A stretch of 64,000 nucleotides of DNA, taken from NCBI RefSeq assembly GCF_014207135.1, contig NZ_JACHCC010000011.1, forward strand, positions 62,001-126,000, read 5' to 3'. A program made the position numbers and the translations under genes. This stretch comes from Pedobacter cryoconitis (lineage in GTDB: Bacteria > Bacteroidota > Bacteroidia > Sphingobacteriales > Sphingobacteriaceae). The stretch's first letter is position 1; each line of letters begins with the position of its first letter. A model generated the notes under the pieces. It made no database searches, was not told the origin of the DNA, and was given only the letters and a program-made list of their open reading frames with translations. Below are positions 9,149 to 17,592 of this stretch, piece after piece.

Positions 9149-12086
9149 AACAAAAAAGCCGGGCATAACGGGATTTATTCTACTTATCCTTTTACTTGTT
9201 TCAGGTTTTTTTAGCTATGGTCAAACCACTTTCATTAAACATTACAGTACCAGGGATGGGCTTCCAAGTAATAATTGCTATTTTATTTTGCAGGATCAGA
9301 AGGGGTATATCTGGGTTTCTTCTGATGCTGGTGTAAGCAGGTTTGATGGAAAGGTATTTGAAACATTTTCTGTAGATGACGGCTTACCTGATAACCAGAT
9401 TATCAGAATTAATGAGGACAGGTCTGGCAGAATATGGTTTTCAGCTCTGAATGGCCAGTTAAGCTATTTCAAGGACGGTGTGATCTATAATGAAAGCAAC
9501 AATATATTACTGAAATTATTAAAATTTAACGGTGTTGTCACCTCATTCTTTGAGGATAGCAAAGGCAATATATGGTTCGGAACCAACAAAAATATGCTGG
9601 CCCGCTGGGATGGCAGATCACTGAAAAAATATACTTCAACAGATCACTCCGGCCAGTTTATCAATACTTTCGTCTATGAGGACAAAATGGGTAGAATCTG
9701 GGCATCCAGTGCACATTGTCTGCGTCTTTTTGATGGTAAAAACTTCAATAAAACATCATCTGGTATCAATCAGTTGTCTTATAAGACCGCAGAGAACCTG
9801 CCAGACAGAACTATGTTTTTCCTGGATAATAAAGGACTGAATCTCAAAAATGGGGACCAGCAGACGCTGACCATGAAAATTGACAGCGCCCTTCTCTCTG
9901 ACAATCCTGGTTATTTCTATGCTGAGAATGAGCAGGAACTCTGGATGACAACAGGTTCAGGAGTTTATCATCTGGAAGCAGGTGGAGTTCAAACACATTA
10001 TTTACCTAACCTGACGACAAACCAGGTTATCAAAGACAACAGGGAAAATATGTGGTTCACCACAACCAATGGGATTTACATGCTGCCAAAAAAATCGAAA
10101 AGGGTCTACATTATCGACAATCACAATGGCTTAAGCAGTAATACTGTTAAAAGTGTAATGAAAGATCATGATGGCAAATTATGGCTGGGAATGGATAACG
10201 GAAAGATCAACATCCTTAAAAAATCTGGTCAGCAAATCAGTAAAATCGATCTCCCTGACAAAAAGAAATTTAATGCCATTAAACAATTAAGTAGTGATTC
10301 TGACGGAAAAAATATTTTTTTCAGTTCGGATTATGGTTTAGGGATGTTGCGCAATAATACTGATCCGGGGAAGAATATCAGTTATCTTCAGGAAACTCAT
10401 AATTCCGGATTTGTCTTGAAAAACTTCAGTATAAGCAGTAAAAACCGTCTTTCGCTTGCCTTATCTTCCGGAGTGGTTATCCTGGATGACCCTTTCCATA
10501 AGTTATCGTTTGCTTCATCCGATTATAAGGACGGAAAAAACTTTTTCAGCAGCAGATCGTACCGGGTTTATTATGATAAAAATGATCAGTTGTGGTTTTC
10601 CAATGTCAACGGCCTCTCAGAATTAGCTGGTGGGAAACTGACCAAATGGTATCAGCAACATCCATTATTCACCAAAAGGATCAATGATATTGCGCAGTTG
10701 CCAGATGGAACAATTGTGCTGGCCACAGATGGTTATGGAGTTCTCATTTTAAAAAACAATCTGCTGATCAGGCAGCTGACCAGAGAAGACGGACTGGCCA
10801 ATAATATTTGCAAAAAACTATTTATTCAGCATGACCATATCTGGGTCATTACCAATAACGGGGTAAACAGGATTTCACTGAACGGAAAGAACCCTGTAGA
10901 ATCATTTGAATACACTAACAGCCTGCTGGATAATGATGTCAATGAGTTATATATTGACAAGGATACTGCTTATTTTGCAACGAATCATGGACTGGTCTTC
11001 TTCGCCAACACCCCTTTTGACAGGAATAAGGAAGTACCTAAAGTACTGATATCAGCTGTTATAAGTAACAGAAATTCATTGAAGATCAATACTGCCCCAT
11101 TTAACTTAGCACCGGCAGATAATAACATTACCTTCTATTACAGCGCCCTCGATTTCCAGGACAACAATATTTTATACAGATACAGATTAAAATCGACCAA
11201 TGGATGGACGGAAACCAAAAACAGAAGGCTGGAGTTTTCCTCTCTCGAACCAGGGCAATACAAGTTTGAACTGAGTGCAAAAACAAATAACAGTCAGTGG
11301 AGCAAGCCTGTGGGGGTCACCTTCCTTTTAAAAGCTCATTTCTGGCAATCCTGGTGGTTTATATTTTTGATACTGCTGATTGCAAGCTTCAGTTTTTATA
11401 AAATTGCTGTCATTGTAACCAAACAGCAAAAAGATAAAGAGCAGCAAAGGCTCTTGCTAAAGAACAAAATCCTGATGCTGGAACAACAGGCACTGCAAGC
11501 TATGATGAACCCTCACTTTGTATTTAACGTAATGAATTCTATACAGCATTATATCAATACCAAAGACACCTCATCTGCAAATAAGATATTGACTGGTTTT
11601 GCCAAACTGATCAGAAAAAACCTGGACATATGTACCAAAAGTTTTATTTCCCTGGAGGAAGAAATTGAATATCTTTCTCTTTATCTGGCACTGGAAAAGA
11701 AAAGATTTGGAGAAAAATTCAGTTATACGATCAATATTGCCAAAGATATCGACCAGGATGAAACGATGATTCCTTCCATGATCCTGCAGCCTTATATTGA
11801 AAATGCGATCTGGCACGGACTGATGCCTATGGAAAATGGCGGACGGATCTCTATTGAAATTCATCATCAGGAGCCTGACTCCCTGTTGATTCAGATTATC
11901 GATGACGGGATAGGTATCGAGAACTCGCTGAAGATAAAAAGAGAAAAACATGAGAGTAAAGGCATGAGCCTTACACAGGAAAGGATCAACCTGATTAATC
12001 AGATTGAGGCAAATCCTATACAAATCAGCATCAGACAGAATGGTAATTCGGGCACAACTATCTCAATTCTAGTCCCAAACAGATAG
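9138..12086 (+). CDS. Propeller-domain sensor histidine kinase, LytS type
   Basis: The open frame reaches back to 9072, but a GTG at 9138 puts the start right before a signal-peptide-like sequence (KKPGITGFILLILLL...SYGQ) and gives about 982 residues. Many two-component regulator propeller repeats follow (GLPSNNCYFILQDQKGYIWV, GLPDNQIIRINEDRSGRIWF and others). Next come a Y_Y_Y-type beta domain (LEPGQYKFELSAK), one membrane helix (WWFIFLILLIASFSFY) and a His_kinase domain with His in MMNPHFVFNVMNSIQHY. The C-terminal ATPase has N-box ENAIWHGL. Propeller sensors in Bacteroidota often detect glycans; this one signals through a separate LytTR regulator encoded just upstream. The ligand is unknown. 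Confidence 0.88.
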   Translation: MINKTKKPGITGFILLILLLVSGFFSYGQTTFIKHYSTRDGLPSNNCYFILQDQKGYIWVSSDAGVSRFDGKVFETFSVDDGLPDNQIIRINEDRSGRIWFSALNGQLSYFKDGVIYNESNNILLKLLKFNGVVTSFFEDSKGNIWFGTNKNMLARWDGRSLKKYTSTDHSGQFINTFVYEDKMGRIWASSAHCLRLFDGKNFNKTSSGINQLSYKTAENLPDRTMFFLDNKGLNLKNGDQQTLTMKIDSALLSDNPGYFYAENEQELWMTTGSGVYHLEAGGVQTHYLPNLTTNQVIKDNRENMWFTTTNGIYMLPKKSKRVYIIDNHNGLSSNTVKSVMKDHDGKLWLGMDNGKINILKKSGQQISKIDLPDKKKFNAIKQLSSDSDGKNIFFSSDYGLGMLRNNTDPGKNISYLQETHNSGFVLKNFSISSKNRLSLALSSGVVILDDPFHKLSFASSDYKDGKNFFSSRSYRVYYDKNDQLWFSNVNGLSELAGGKLTKWYQQHPLFTKRINDIAQLPDGTIVLATDGYGVLILKNNLLIRQLTREDGLANNICKKLFIQHDHIWVITNNGVNRISLNGKNPVESFEYTNSLLDNDVNELYIDKDTAYFATNHGLVFFANTPFDRNKEVPKVLISAVISNRNSLKINTAPFNLAPADNNITFYYSALDFQDNNILYRYRLKSTNGWTETKNRRLEFSSLEPGQYKFELSAKTNNSQWSKPVGVTFLLKAHFWQSWWFIFLILLIASFSFYKIAVIVTKQQKDKEQQRLLLKNKILMLEQQALQAMMNPHFVFNVMNSIQHYINTKDTSSANKILTGFAKLIRKNLDICTKSFISLEEEIEYLSLYLALEKKRFGEKFSYTINIAKDIDQDETMIPSMILQPYIENAIWHGLMPMENGGRISIEIHHQEPDSLLIQIIDDGIGIENSLKIKREKHESKGMSLTQERINLINQIEANPIQISIRQNGNSGTTISILVPNR

Positions 12087-12553
12087 CTTTTACCGTTTAC
12101 TCAATGATACCTACCACTTACTAAGTATTATTCGTTTCGATTGAAATTTGCATTAAACTTGTTATAGATATTAAAACAAACATAGTTTGTAAAACGCGTT
12201 CTTATAGAATTGGCAAAAGATATTTTTAACCTAACCTAAAACTTATCTCAATTCAGGTTTCATTTGTGTGTTAAAAAGTGGTAAAGTAAAAGCTTTACCA
12301 CTTTTTTTTTGCCCCCTAATGTTAAAAAGACCTTGTTTAAAATTCATTTGCTAATTTACAGAGACAATAATTGATCTGATCAGCAACCTCTTGAAGATCT
12401 TCAGGCAAAATTTGAAAAAATTCTTTTTTTGAAAAGCTTTTTATATTAAATTTGATTAAGCAAAAAATGATTAAAAACAGCTTTGATGCTATTTAAAAAG
12501 ATTTTTTGTATTTTTAACGTATCAACAACCTCTGGTAATTTTATTTAAGACAA
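12087..12553. other. 467 bp intergenic stretch without a recognised gene
   Basis: I see no credible coding frame and no recognised RNA. It holds a strong hairpin with T run (12273-12310) nearly 190 bp after the kinase stop, and then an AT-rich leader to the small acidic gene at 12554. The segment 12331-12350 (CCTTGTTTAAAATTCATTTG) resembles the ends of the repeat family described elsewhere in this window. The distance between the kinase stop and the hairpin leaves room for a small RNA in 12087-12310, but no promoter stands out. Confidence 0.5.
12273..12310 (+). terminator. Hairpin terminator in the long intergenic region
   Basis: AAAAAGTGGTAAAG at 12273-12286 pairs fully with CTTTACCACTTTTT at 12293-12306 across a 6-base loop, and the T run continues to 12310. 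It may end the kinase transcript or an unannotated small RNA. Confidence 0.8.
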
Positions 12554-12748
12554 ATGACAACTCCAAAAAAATCTGTTAAGAAAAGTTCATTAGATGATCA
12601 GGCACAGGACAAAGAAATGAATGATGATAATTCTTATGGCTCCGTCGAGAAAAAGAAAACTTATGACGACGACGATGATGACTTTGATATGCCATTAGAT
12701 GACCTTGATACGTTCGACGACTTTGGTGATGATGATGATGACTACTAA
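12554..12748 (+). CDS. Small Asp-rich protein of unknown function
   Basis: A 64-residue protein with a basic N-terminal third (TTPKKSVKKSS) and a strongly acidic C-terminal half containing two runs of five or more Asp around a DFDMPLDDLDTFDDFG core. I recognise no family. The charge polarity and lack of hydrophobic core suggest a disordered polypeptide, perhaps a partner of a basic protein or nucleic-acid-associated factor, but that is a guess. A terminator follows 22 bp after the stop, and a long AT-rich leader precedes it, so it is probably its own transcription unit. A His-rich frame on the opposite strand is a shadow of the Asp codons. Confidence 0.65.
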   Translation: MTTPKKSVKKSSLDDQAQDKEMNDDNSYGSVEKKKTYDDDDDDFDMPLDDLDTFDDFGDDDDDY

Positions 12749-12770
12749 ATAATCCTGTCAACCCATATAG

Positions 12771-12800
12771 AGCATCTTTAAAAAAAGATGCTTTTTTTTT
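12771..12800 (+). terminator. Terminator after the Asp-rich gene
   Basis: AGCATCTTT pairs with AAAGATGCT around an A-rich loop and is followed by a run of nine T. It separates the small gene from the GNAT gene that starts at 12817. Confidence 0.85.
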
Positions 12801-12816
12801 ATTTAAATTCAATTAA

Positions 12817-13938
12817 ATGCAGCTAGTTCCCGTTTCCAGTTCACAGACAAAAAAAGAATTTTTAAAGGTTCCACACGATATCTATCAAAATGATCAGAAC
12901 TGGATTTGCCCCCTGGACCAGGACATTGAAAAAGTCTTCGATCCGGGAAAAAACCCTTTTTTTAAACACGGTGAATGTACCAGGTGGATACTGAGAGATG
13001 AACAGGGAAAGACGATCGGAAGAATAGCTGCTTTCATCAATTCAAAAAAAGCATTTAACTATGATCAGCCAACCGGCGGCATAGGGTTTTTCGAATGCAT
13101 CAATAACCAGGAAGCCGCTTTTAAATTATTCGAAGCGGGTCAGCAATGGTTGAAAGAACGTGGAATGGAAGCCATGGACGGCCCGGTCAACTTTGGAGAA
13201 AACGATAATTTCTGGGGACTGCTGGTTGAGGGTTTCACTCCCCCATCCTATGGAATGAATTATAACCCGGTATATTACCAGGCTTTTTTCGAAAATTACG
13301 GTTTTGTAACTTCCTACCAGCAGATTACCAATCATCTGGAAGTCAGAAAACCTTTCCCTGAACGTTTTACAAAAATCGCTACCTGGGTAGCCAATAAACC
13401 TGGATATACCTTCGAGCACTTTTCTAAAAAGAATTCAGCCAAATATGTACAGGACCTGATGGAAATCTATAATGATGCCTGGAAGGACTTTGAAAATTTT
13501 GTCCCCATCAAAAAAGAGACCCTTGAAGAGAGTTTCAAACAGATGGAGGCGATAATGGATGAAAAACTAATTTGGTTCGCTTACCTGAACGGAGAACCGG
13601 CTTCTTTCGTAGTTATCATACCTGATGCTAATCAAATGATTAAGAACTTTAAGGGAAAACTGGGTTTAATAGAAAAACTGCAATTTGTTTACCGGAGATG
13701 GAAAGGTGTAAACAGAATGAGAGCGATTGTAATGGGTACAAAAACTGCTTATCAGAAACACGGACTGGAATCTGCTTTATTCATTAAACTTAAAGAATAT
13801 GTTTTGCCATTGAATCAATATGATGAACTCGAATTATCCTGGGTAGGTGATTTCAATGATAAGATGCTTGCTATTCATCAAGCGACAGGTGCCACTTTTG
13901 GGAAGCGACACCTGACGATGCGTAAAATCTTCTCTTAA
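12817..13938 (+). CDS. GNAT-like N-acetyltransferase domain protein
   Basis: A 373-residue protein of a Bacteroidota family usually annotated as N-acetyltransferase domain-containing. The N-terminal half (residues 1-180) carries a GNAT-like sheet (GKTIGRIAAFI, near residue 68) and conserved GPVNFGENDNFWGLLVEGF and YNPVYYQAFFENYGF segments. The C-terminal half repeats a GNAT-like arrangement (ESALFIKLKEYVLPLN, ELSWVGDFNDKMLAIHQATGA). Substrate and pathway are unknown. The stop codon lies at the tip of a 27 bp terminator palindrome, so the last codons form its 5' arm. The gene is convergent with the XRE regulator. Confidence 0.8.
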   Translation: MQLVPVSSSQTKKEFLKVPHDIYQNDQNWICPLDQDIEKVFDPGKNPFFKHGECTRWILRDEQGKTIGRIAAFINSKKAFNYDQPTGGIGFFECINNQEAAFKLFEAGQQWLKERGMEAMDGPVNFGENDNFWGLLVEGFTPPSYGMNYNPVYYQAFFENYGFVTSYQQITNHLEVRKPFPERFTKIATWVANKPGYTFEHFSKKNSAKYVQDLMEIYNDAWKDFENFVPIKKETLEESFKQMEAIMDEKLIWFAYLNGEPASFVVIIPDANQMIKNFKGKLGLIEKLQFVYRRWKGVNRMRAIVMGTKTAYQKHGLESALFIKLKEYVLPLNQYDELELSWVGDFNDKMLAIHQATGATFGKRHLTMRKIFS

Positions 13939-13950
13939 AGAGAAGATTTT
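13924..13950. terminator. Bidirectional terminator overlapping the GNAT stop codon
   Basis: A perfect palindrome, AAAATCTTCTCTT then one base then AAGAGAAGATTTT. The TAA stop of the GNAT gene (13936-13938) is at the tip, and the palindrome ends exactly before the TAG stop of the convergent XRE gene at 13951. Both strands have a downstream T-rich arm. Confidence 0.85.
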
Positions 13951-14280
13951 CTATTTTTCTCTGATTTCCTCGTAAAGATCAATAACCTTCTTCTGAAGTT
14001 TAATAATCTCTTCTTCTCTCAATGAGAGTTTCGCTTTTAAATTATTGATCTCTTCAAAATTTACCGACTGTGGATTCTCTCCCTCTTTAGAGATAATGTC
14101 CATAGTAGAAACTTCAAATAGATTAGCGATCTGAGCAAGCCTCGAGATATTAATATCCGTAATTCCTGTTTCGATTTTCGAAAATGCGGGAATTGAAATG
14201 TTAAGTCTTTTAGCTACTTCGCCCTGACTCCAGCCATTTTTCTGGCGAAGCTGTCTGATGTTCTTACCGATGATGTTCAT
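13951..14280 (-). CDS. XRE-family transcriptional regulator with coiled-coil tail
   Basis: A 109-residue regulator. An XRE/Cro helix-turn-helix occupies residues 5-60 (LRQKNGWSQGEVAKRLNISI then SKIETGITDINISRLAQIAN). The remainder, from about residue 70, is a charged heptad-like helix (INNLKAKLSLREEEIIKLQKK) expected to form a dimerising coiled coil. There is no effector domain. It lies 28 bp downstream of mpl on the same strand and may be co-transcribed with it. Small regulators of this HTH-plus-coiled-coil design are common in Sphingobacteriaceae; the target is unknown. Confidence 0.85.
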   Translation of the reverse strand: MNIIGKNIRQLRQKNGWSQGEVAKRLNISIPAFSKIETGITDINISRLAQIANLFEVSTMDIISKEGENPQSVNFEEINNLKAKLSLREEEIIKLQKKVIDLYEEIREK

Positions 14281-14308
14281 TGTTATAAATTTAGGTGTGT
14301 TTTGTTCT

Positions 14309-15661
14309 TTAAGTATTCAACTCACGTGCCAGTTTAATTAAATCTATACCACCAAAGTTACCAGAGCTCATTAACAATAGGTTAGTTTGGTTAAAATCTA
14401 ATTCTCTCAAGTATTGCTCAAGAGTAGAGGCATTATCAAAAAACGTAAGCTTTTCGCTATTAAATGCTGTTCGAACATCCATTTCTGTGAAAGGCTTAAT
14501 TTTTTTTTGTTGAAATGTTTTTATATCTATATATACGATAGGATTGTCTGCTTGGATCATCGTATCTGCATATTGTAGTAAAAAATTTTTATTTAAACTA
14601 CTAAATGTGTGTAATTCTATACAGGCTACTAACTTTCTTTCCTCAAACTGTGACTTTACCGCCTCAATGGTAGCTTTTAATTTTGAAGGAGAATGTGCGA
14701 AATCTTTGTACACATTAGTGCTTTTTTCCGTGTTTAACAACTCAAGCCTTTTTGCAGCTCCCTTAAACGAAGTAATCGCCTGATTAAATTTATCTTCAGA
14801 AATCCCTATTTCTTTACAAACCAATTTCGCCGCACTTAAATTCATCAGGTTATGGTCACCAAAAATTTTCAGCGGTAAATTCTCCGGTAATAAATAAGTT
14901 ATACCATTAGTAACGCAATGAGGGGGAATTTCGTATTCCTCCTTAATAATTTCCTTTGAAGTATTTTCAACCAATTTGTGTAATTCTTCATCAGTCTTAC
15001 AATAAATTAATTTACCTCCTGGCTCAATAGTATCGATGAAGAGTTCAAACTGATGTAGATAATTTTCAAAAGTGGGAAACACATTCACATGATCCCAGGC
15101 AACACCGCTGATTACCGCGATATTTGCTTTATATAAATGAAATTTTGGTCTTCTGTCTATCGGAGAGGCTAAATATTCATCTCCCTCAATAATAATTAAA
15201 GGAGCAGAATCAGTGACTTTAACCATCGTATCGAATCCTTCGAGCTGAGCGCCTACCAGATAATCGAAATCTTTTTGATAATAATTCAATACGTGCAGGA
15301 TCATTGAAGTGATAGTCGTCTTACCATGACTTCCTCCTATCACTACGCGTAGCTTATCCTTAGTCTGTTCGTAAATATATTCGGGATAAGAATAGACTTT
15401 CAAGCCCAATTCCTGCGCCCGCAATAATTCAGGATTATCTATCAGTGCGTGCATTCCCAGAATGACAGCATCCAGATCCGGAGTGATTGATGCAGGATCC
15501 CAACCCAGTTTTTCTGGTAGAATCCCATACCTGGATAATCTGCTTGCCGAGGGCTCAAATATCAAATCATCTGACCCGGTTACTTTAAATCCCTTCTTAT
15601 GCAAAGCTATCGCCAGATTGTGCATTGCACTTCCTCCAATAGCTATAAAATGTATTCGCAT
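14309..15661 (-). CDS. mpl: UDP-N-acetylmuramate:tripeptide ligase Mpl
   Basis: A 450-residue Mur-ligase-family protein that re-attaches recycled L-Ala-gamma-D-Glu-meso-DAP tripeptide to UDP-MurNAc in the cytoplasm. The N-terminal Rossmann domain (MRIHFIAIGGSAMHNLAIAL) has the Mpl-type GGSAMHNLA rather than the MurC GIGGIGMS form. The ATP loop GSHGKTT is at residues 110-116. EGDEYLASPIDRRPKF is a typical Mpl segment, and FKGAAKRLE and DFAHSPSK mark the C-terminal domain. Its length matches the family. Immediately upstream, between it and prmA, lies a copy of the intergenic hairpin repeat. Confidence 0.92.
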   Translation of the reverse strand: MRIHFIAIGGSAMHNLAIALHKKGFKVTGSDDLIFEPSASRLSRYGILPEKLGWDPASITPDLDAVILGMHALIDNPELLRAQELGLKVYSYPEYIYEQTKDKLRVVIGGSHGKTTITSMILHVLNYYQKDFDYLVGAQLEGFDTMVKVTDSAPLIIIEGDEYLASPIDRRPKFHLYKANIAVISGVAWDHVNVFPTFENYLHQFELFIDTIEPGGKLIYCKTDEELHKLVENTSKEIIKEEYEIPPHCVTNGITYLLPENLPLKIFGDHNLMNLSAAKLVCKEIGISEDKFNQAITSFKGAAKRLELLNTEKSTNVYKDFAHSPSKLKATIEAVKSQFEERKLVACIELHTFSSLNKNFLLQYADTMIQADNPIVYIDIKTFQQKKIKPFTEMDVRTAFNSEKLTFFDNASTLEQYLRELDFNQTNLLLMSSGNFGGIDLIKLARELNT

Positions 15662-15702
15662 CTCAAATATTAAAAAAAATAAAGCAAAAAATACTTTTTT
15701 TT

Positions 15703-15864
15703 AGAGCCTTTTTAGATTTAGATGCTCAAATTGTTTATAGCTTATCTTTAAGCGAAACGAGGATTATTTATTTCTGGTAGCCTTCCTACCTGAAATGAAT
15801 AAGACGATGTTGCAGCTAAAAAGAAGCATAAACAAATGAGCAGATGAATCTTTAAACAGGCTCT
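15703..15864. repeat. Intergenic hairpin repeat, copy A
   Basis: A 162 bp element between prmA and mpl. Its ends are AGAGCC (15703) and GGCTCT (15864), with nested AGATT/AATCT and GCTC/GAGC inverted segments inside. The core, from about 15729 to 15815, is shared with copy B at 36567-36799. It contains a small hairpin (GCTTA/TAAGC, 15740-15753) and a large one: 15764-15780 pairs with 15786-15802 around the loop CCTTC, 17 pairs with one T-T mismatch and one G-U. On the minus strand it follows the prmA stop by 2 bases. No coding frame is present. Confidence 0.8.
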
Positions 15865-15866
15865 TA

Positions 15867-16706
15867 TTATGCCTTTATAAATCTGGCGGCTACCCAGTCT
15901 CCAATTTTTTTATGATCGCAATAATTTATCCCCAACGCCTCACATGCATCCTTAATCATCTGTAAATCTGGTTCTTCATAAAACCCACTGAAGAAAATCT
16001 CTCCTCCGCCTTTTAATACACCGGCATATACAGGTATTTGATCCAGTAAAATATTGCGGTTAATATTGGCGAGAATAATATCATATGTCCTGGCAGGAAT
16101 AACTTCTTTTCCACCACACAATGCAGTGATATTGTGAATATTATTCAGCAGTGAATTTTCTTTTGCACTAAGGTAACATACTTCATCGTTATCGATAGCA
16201 ATTAATTCTCCTGCACCTTTTTTAGCAGCAAGAATAGCCAATATGGCAGTACCACATCCCATATCCAGGATCAGTTTACCAGAAACATCGCTTTCCAGTA
16301 TGTACTGCATCATCATGGTTGTTGTCTGATGATGCCCCGTCCCGAAAGCCATCTTGGGATCTATAACAATCTCATATTTATATTTTGGTTGGTGAGGATG
16401 AAAAGTCGCTCTTACGTAACAGGTCTCATCAATGATCAGGGGCTCGAAATTTTTCTCCCACTCTTCATTCCAGTTTTCTGCAGCAATTTCGGTTACAGTA
16501 TAATCGTAATCGAATTCACCTTCAAACTGAAGAAGGATATCCTTAAGGTTCTCTTCCCTATAGCTATCGGAATCTATAAATGCAGAAAACCCGTTTGTAG
16601 TCTCTTCAAATGTGTTGAATCCGATTTCAGCCAGTTCACTAATTAATAAGTCTTGTTGATATTCCTGAATCAGCCTAAAGCTGAAAGTAACCTGAATATA
16701 TTGCAT
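15867..16706 (-). CDS. prmA: Ribosomal protein L11 methyltransferase PrmA
   Basis: A 279-residue SAM-dependent methyltransferase that trimethylates ribosomal protein L11. The N-terminal 90 residues form the L11-recognition domain. The linker carries DPKMAFGTGHHQTT (residues 116-129), typical of PrmA. The SAM motif I is LDMGCGTAILAI (147-158), and LANINRNILL replaces the usual NPPY-type motif as in other PrmA proteins. The start codon overlaps the tpiA stop by 1 base (TAATG), so the pair is translationally coupled. The repeat copy A follows its stop. Confidence 0.93.
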   Translation of the reverse strand: MQYIQVTFSFRLIQEYQQDLLISELAEIGFNTFEETTNGFSAFIDSDSYREENLKDILLQFEGEFDYDYTVTEIAAENWNEEWEKNFEPLIIDETCYVRATFHPHQPKYKYEIVIDPKMAFGTGHHQTTTMMMQYILESDVSGKLILDMGCGTAILAILAAKKGAGELIAIDNDEVCYLSAKENSLLNNIHNITALCGGKEVIPARTYDIILANINRNILLDQIPVYAGVLKGGGEIFFSGFYEEPDLQMIKDACEALGINYCDHKKIGDWVAARFIKA

Positions 16707-17467
16707 TAAGCGTTAAATGTTTTTACAATATCCGCAAAATCACGTGATTTCAGTGAAGCTCCACCTATTAATCCACCATCAATATCTTTCTGAGCAAATA
16801 ACTCTGCCGCATTTTTGGGGTTACAGCTACCTCCGTATAATATAGATATTTCTTCAGCAGCATCTTCTCCGTATTTACCAGCAACTTCAGCGCGTATAAA
16901 TTCGTGTACTTCCTGGGCTTGTTCAGCCGTAGCAGTTAGTCCTGTACCTATCGCCCAAACTGGTTCATAAGCAATAACTACCTTTGAAAATTCTTCCTGA
17001 TTTAAATGGAAGAGACCATTCTCCAGCTGTCCTTTTAAGATTTCAAAGAAATTACCATTGTTTCTTTCGTCTAATGTCTCGCCAATGCAAAAAATAGGTG
17101 TTAATTGATTAGTTAAAGCAATATTAGTTTTTTCAGCAAGCAAAGCATCGCTTTCAGCAAAATACTGACGGCGTTCTGAATGCCCTATAATTACATATTC
17201 ACAGCCAACAGACTTGATCATTTTTGCAGAAATTTCACCGGTAAAAGCTCCGCTTTCATTTTGATGACAATTTTGAGCACCAATTTTAACAGTCTCACCA
17301 CCTAATTTCGATAAGCTGTTTAAATGGATAAATGGAGCACATATGATAGCAATCTGATCGCCTTTTTTCTCATCTCTTACGATGTTAACGATTTCTGAAA
17401 ATAATGAAATACCTTCCGCATAGTCGGTATTCATTTTCCAATTTCCTGCTACTATTTTCTTTCTCAT
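16706..17467 (-). CDS. tpiA: Triosephosphate isomerase
   Basis: A 253-residue TIM-barrel enzyme interconverting dihydroxyacetone phosphate and glyceraldehyde 3-phosphate in glycolysis. Catalytic residues are visible: Asn9 and Lys11 in GNWKMN, His96 in IIGHSERR, Glu168 in AYEPVWAIGTG. The C-terminal phosphate-binding ILYGGSCNPKN and GLIGGASL segments are intact. It is the first gene of a two-gene unit with prmA, which begins within its stop codon. Its length is normal. Confidence 0.96.
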   Translation of the reverse strand: MRKKIVAGNWKMNTDYAEGISLFSEIVNIVRDEKKGDQIAIICAPFIHLNSLSKLGGETVKIGAQNCHQNESGAFTGEISAKMIKSVGCEYVIIGHSERRQYFAESDALLAEKTNIALTNQLTPIFCIGETLDERNNGNFFEILKGQLENGLFHLNQEEFSKVVIAYEPVWAIGTGLTATAEQAQEVHEFIRAEVAGKYGEDAAEEISILYGGSCNPKNAAELFAQKDIDGGLIGGASLKSRDFADIVKTFNA

Positions 17468-17592
17468 AATTAAATCTATTATTATTTTAACTGTATTCCT
17501 ATTTTTTGATATTAAAGCAAATGATTGAAATTATAAACACCACTTCAAGTCGCGTAATTACACATATAGCTGATAAAAATACACAAACTCTC

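Noticed and set aside
8369-12086. Overlap of the LytTR regulator and propeller kinase as a possible frameshifted single gene
   Set aside because: Both proteins have complete domain sets and a GTG start at 9138 leads directly into a signal-like sequence, so two coupled genes explain it.
12576-12812. Minus-strand frame with His-rich sequence opposite the Asp-rich gene
   Set aside because: The His runs are the complement of GAT/GAC codons; the plus frame has the natural start and a terminator.
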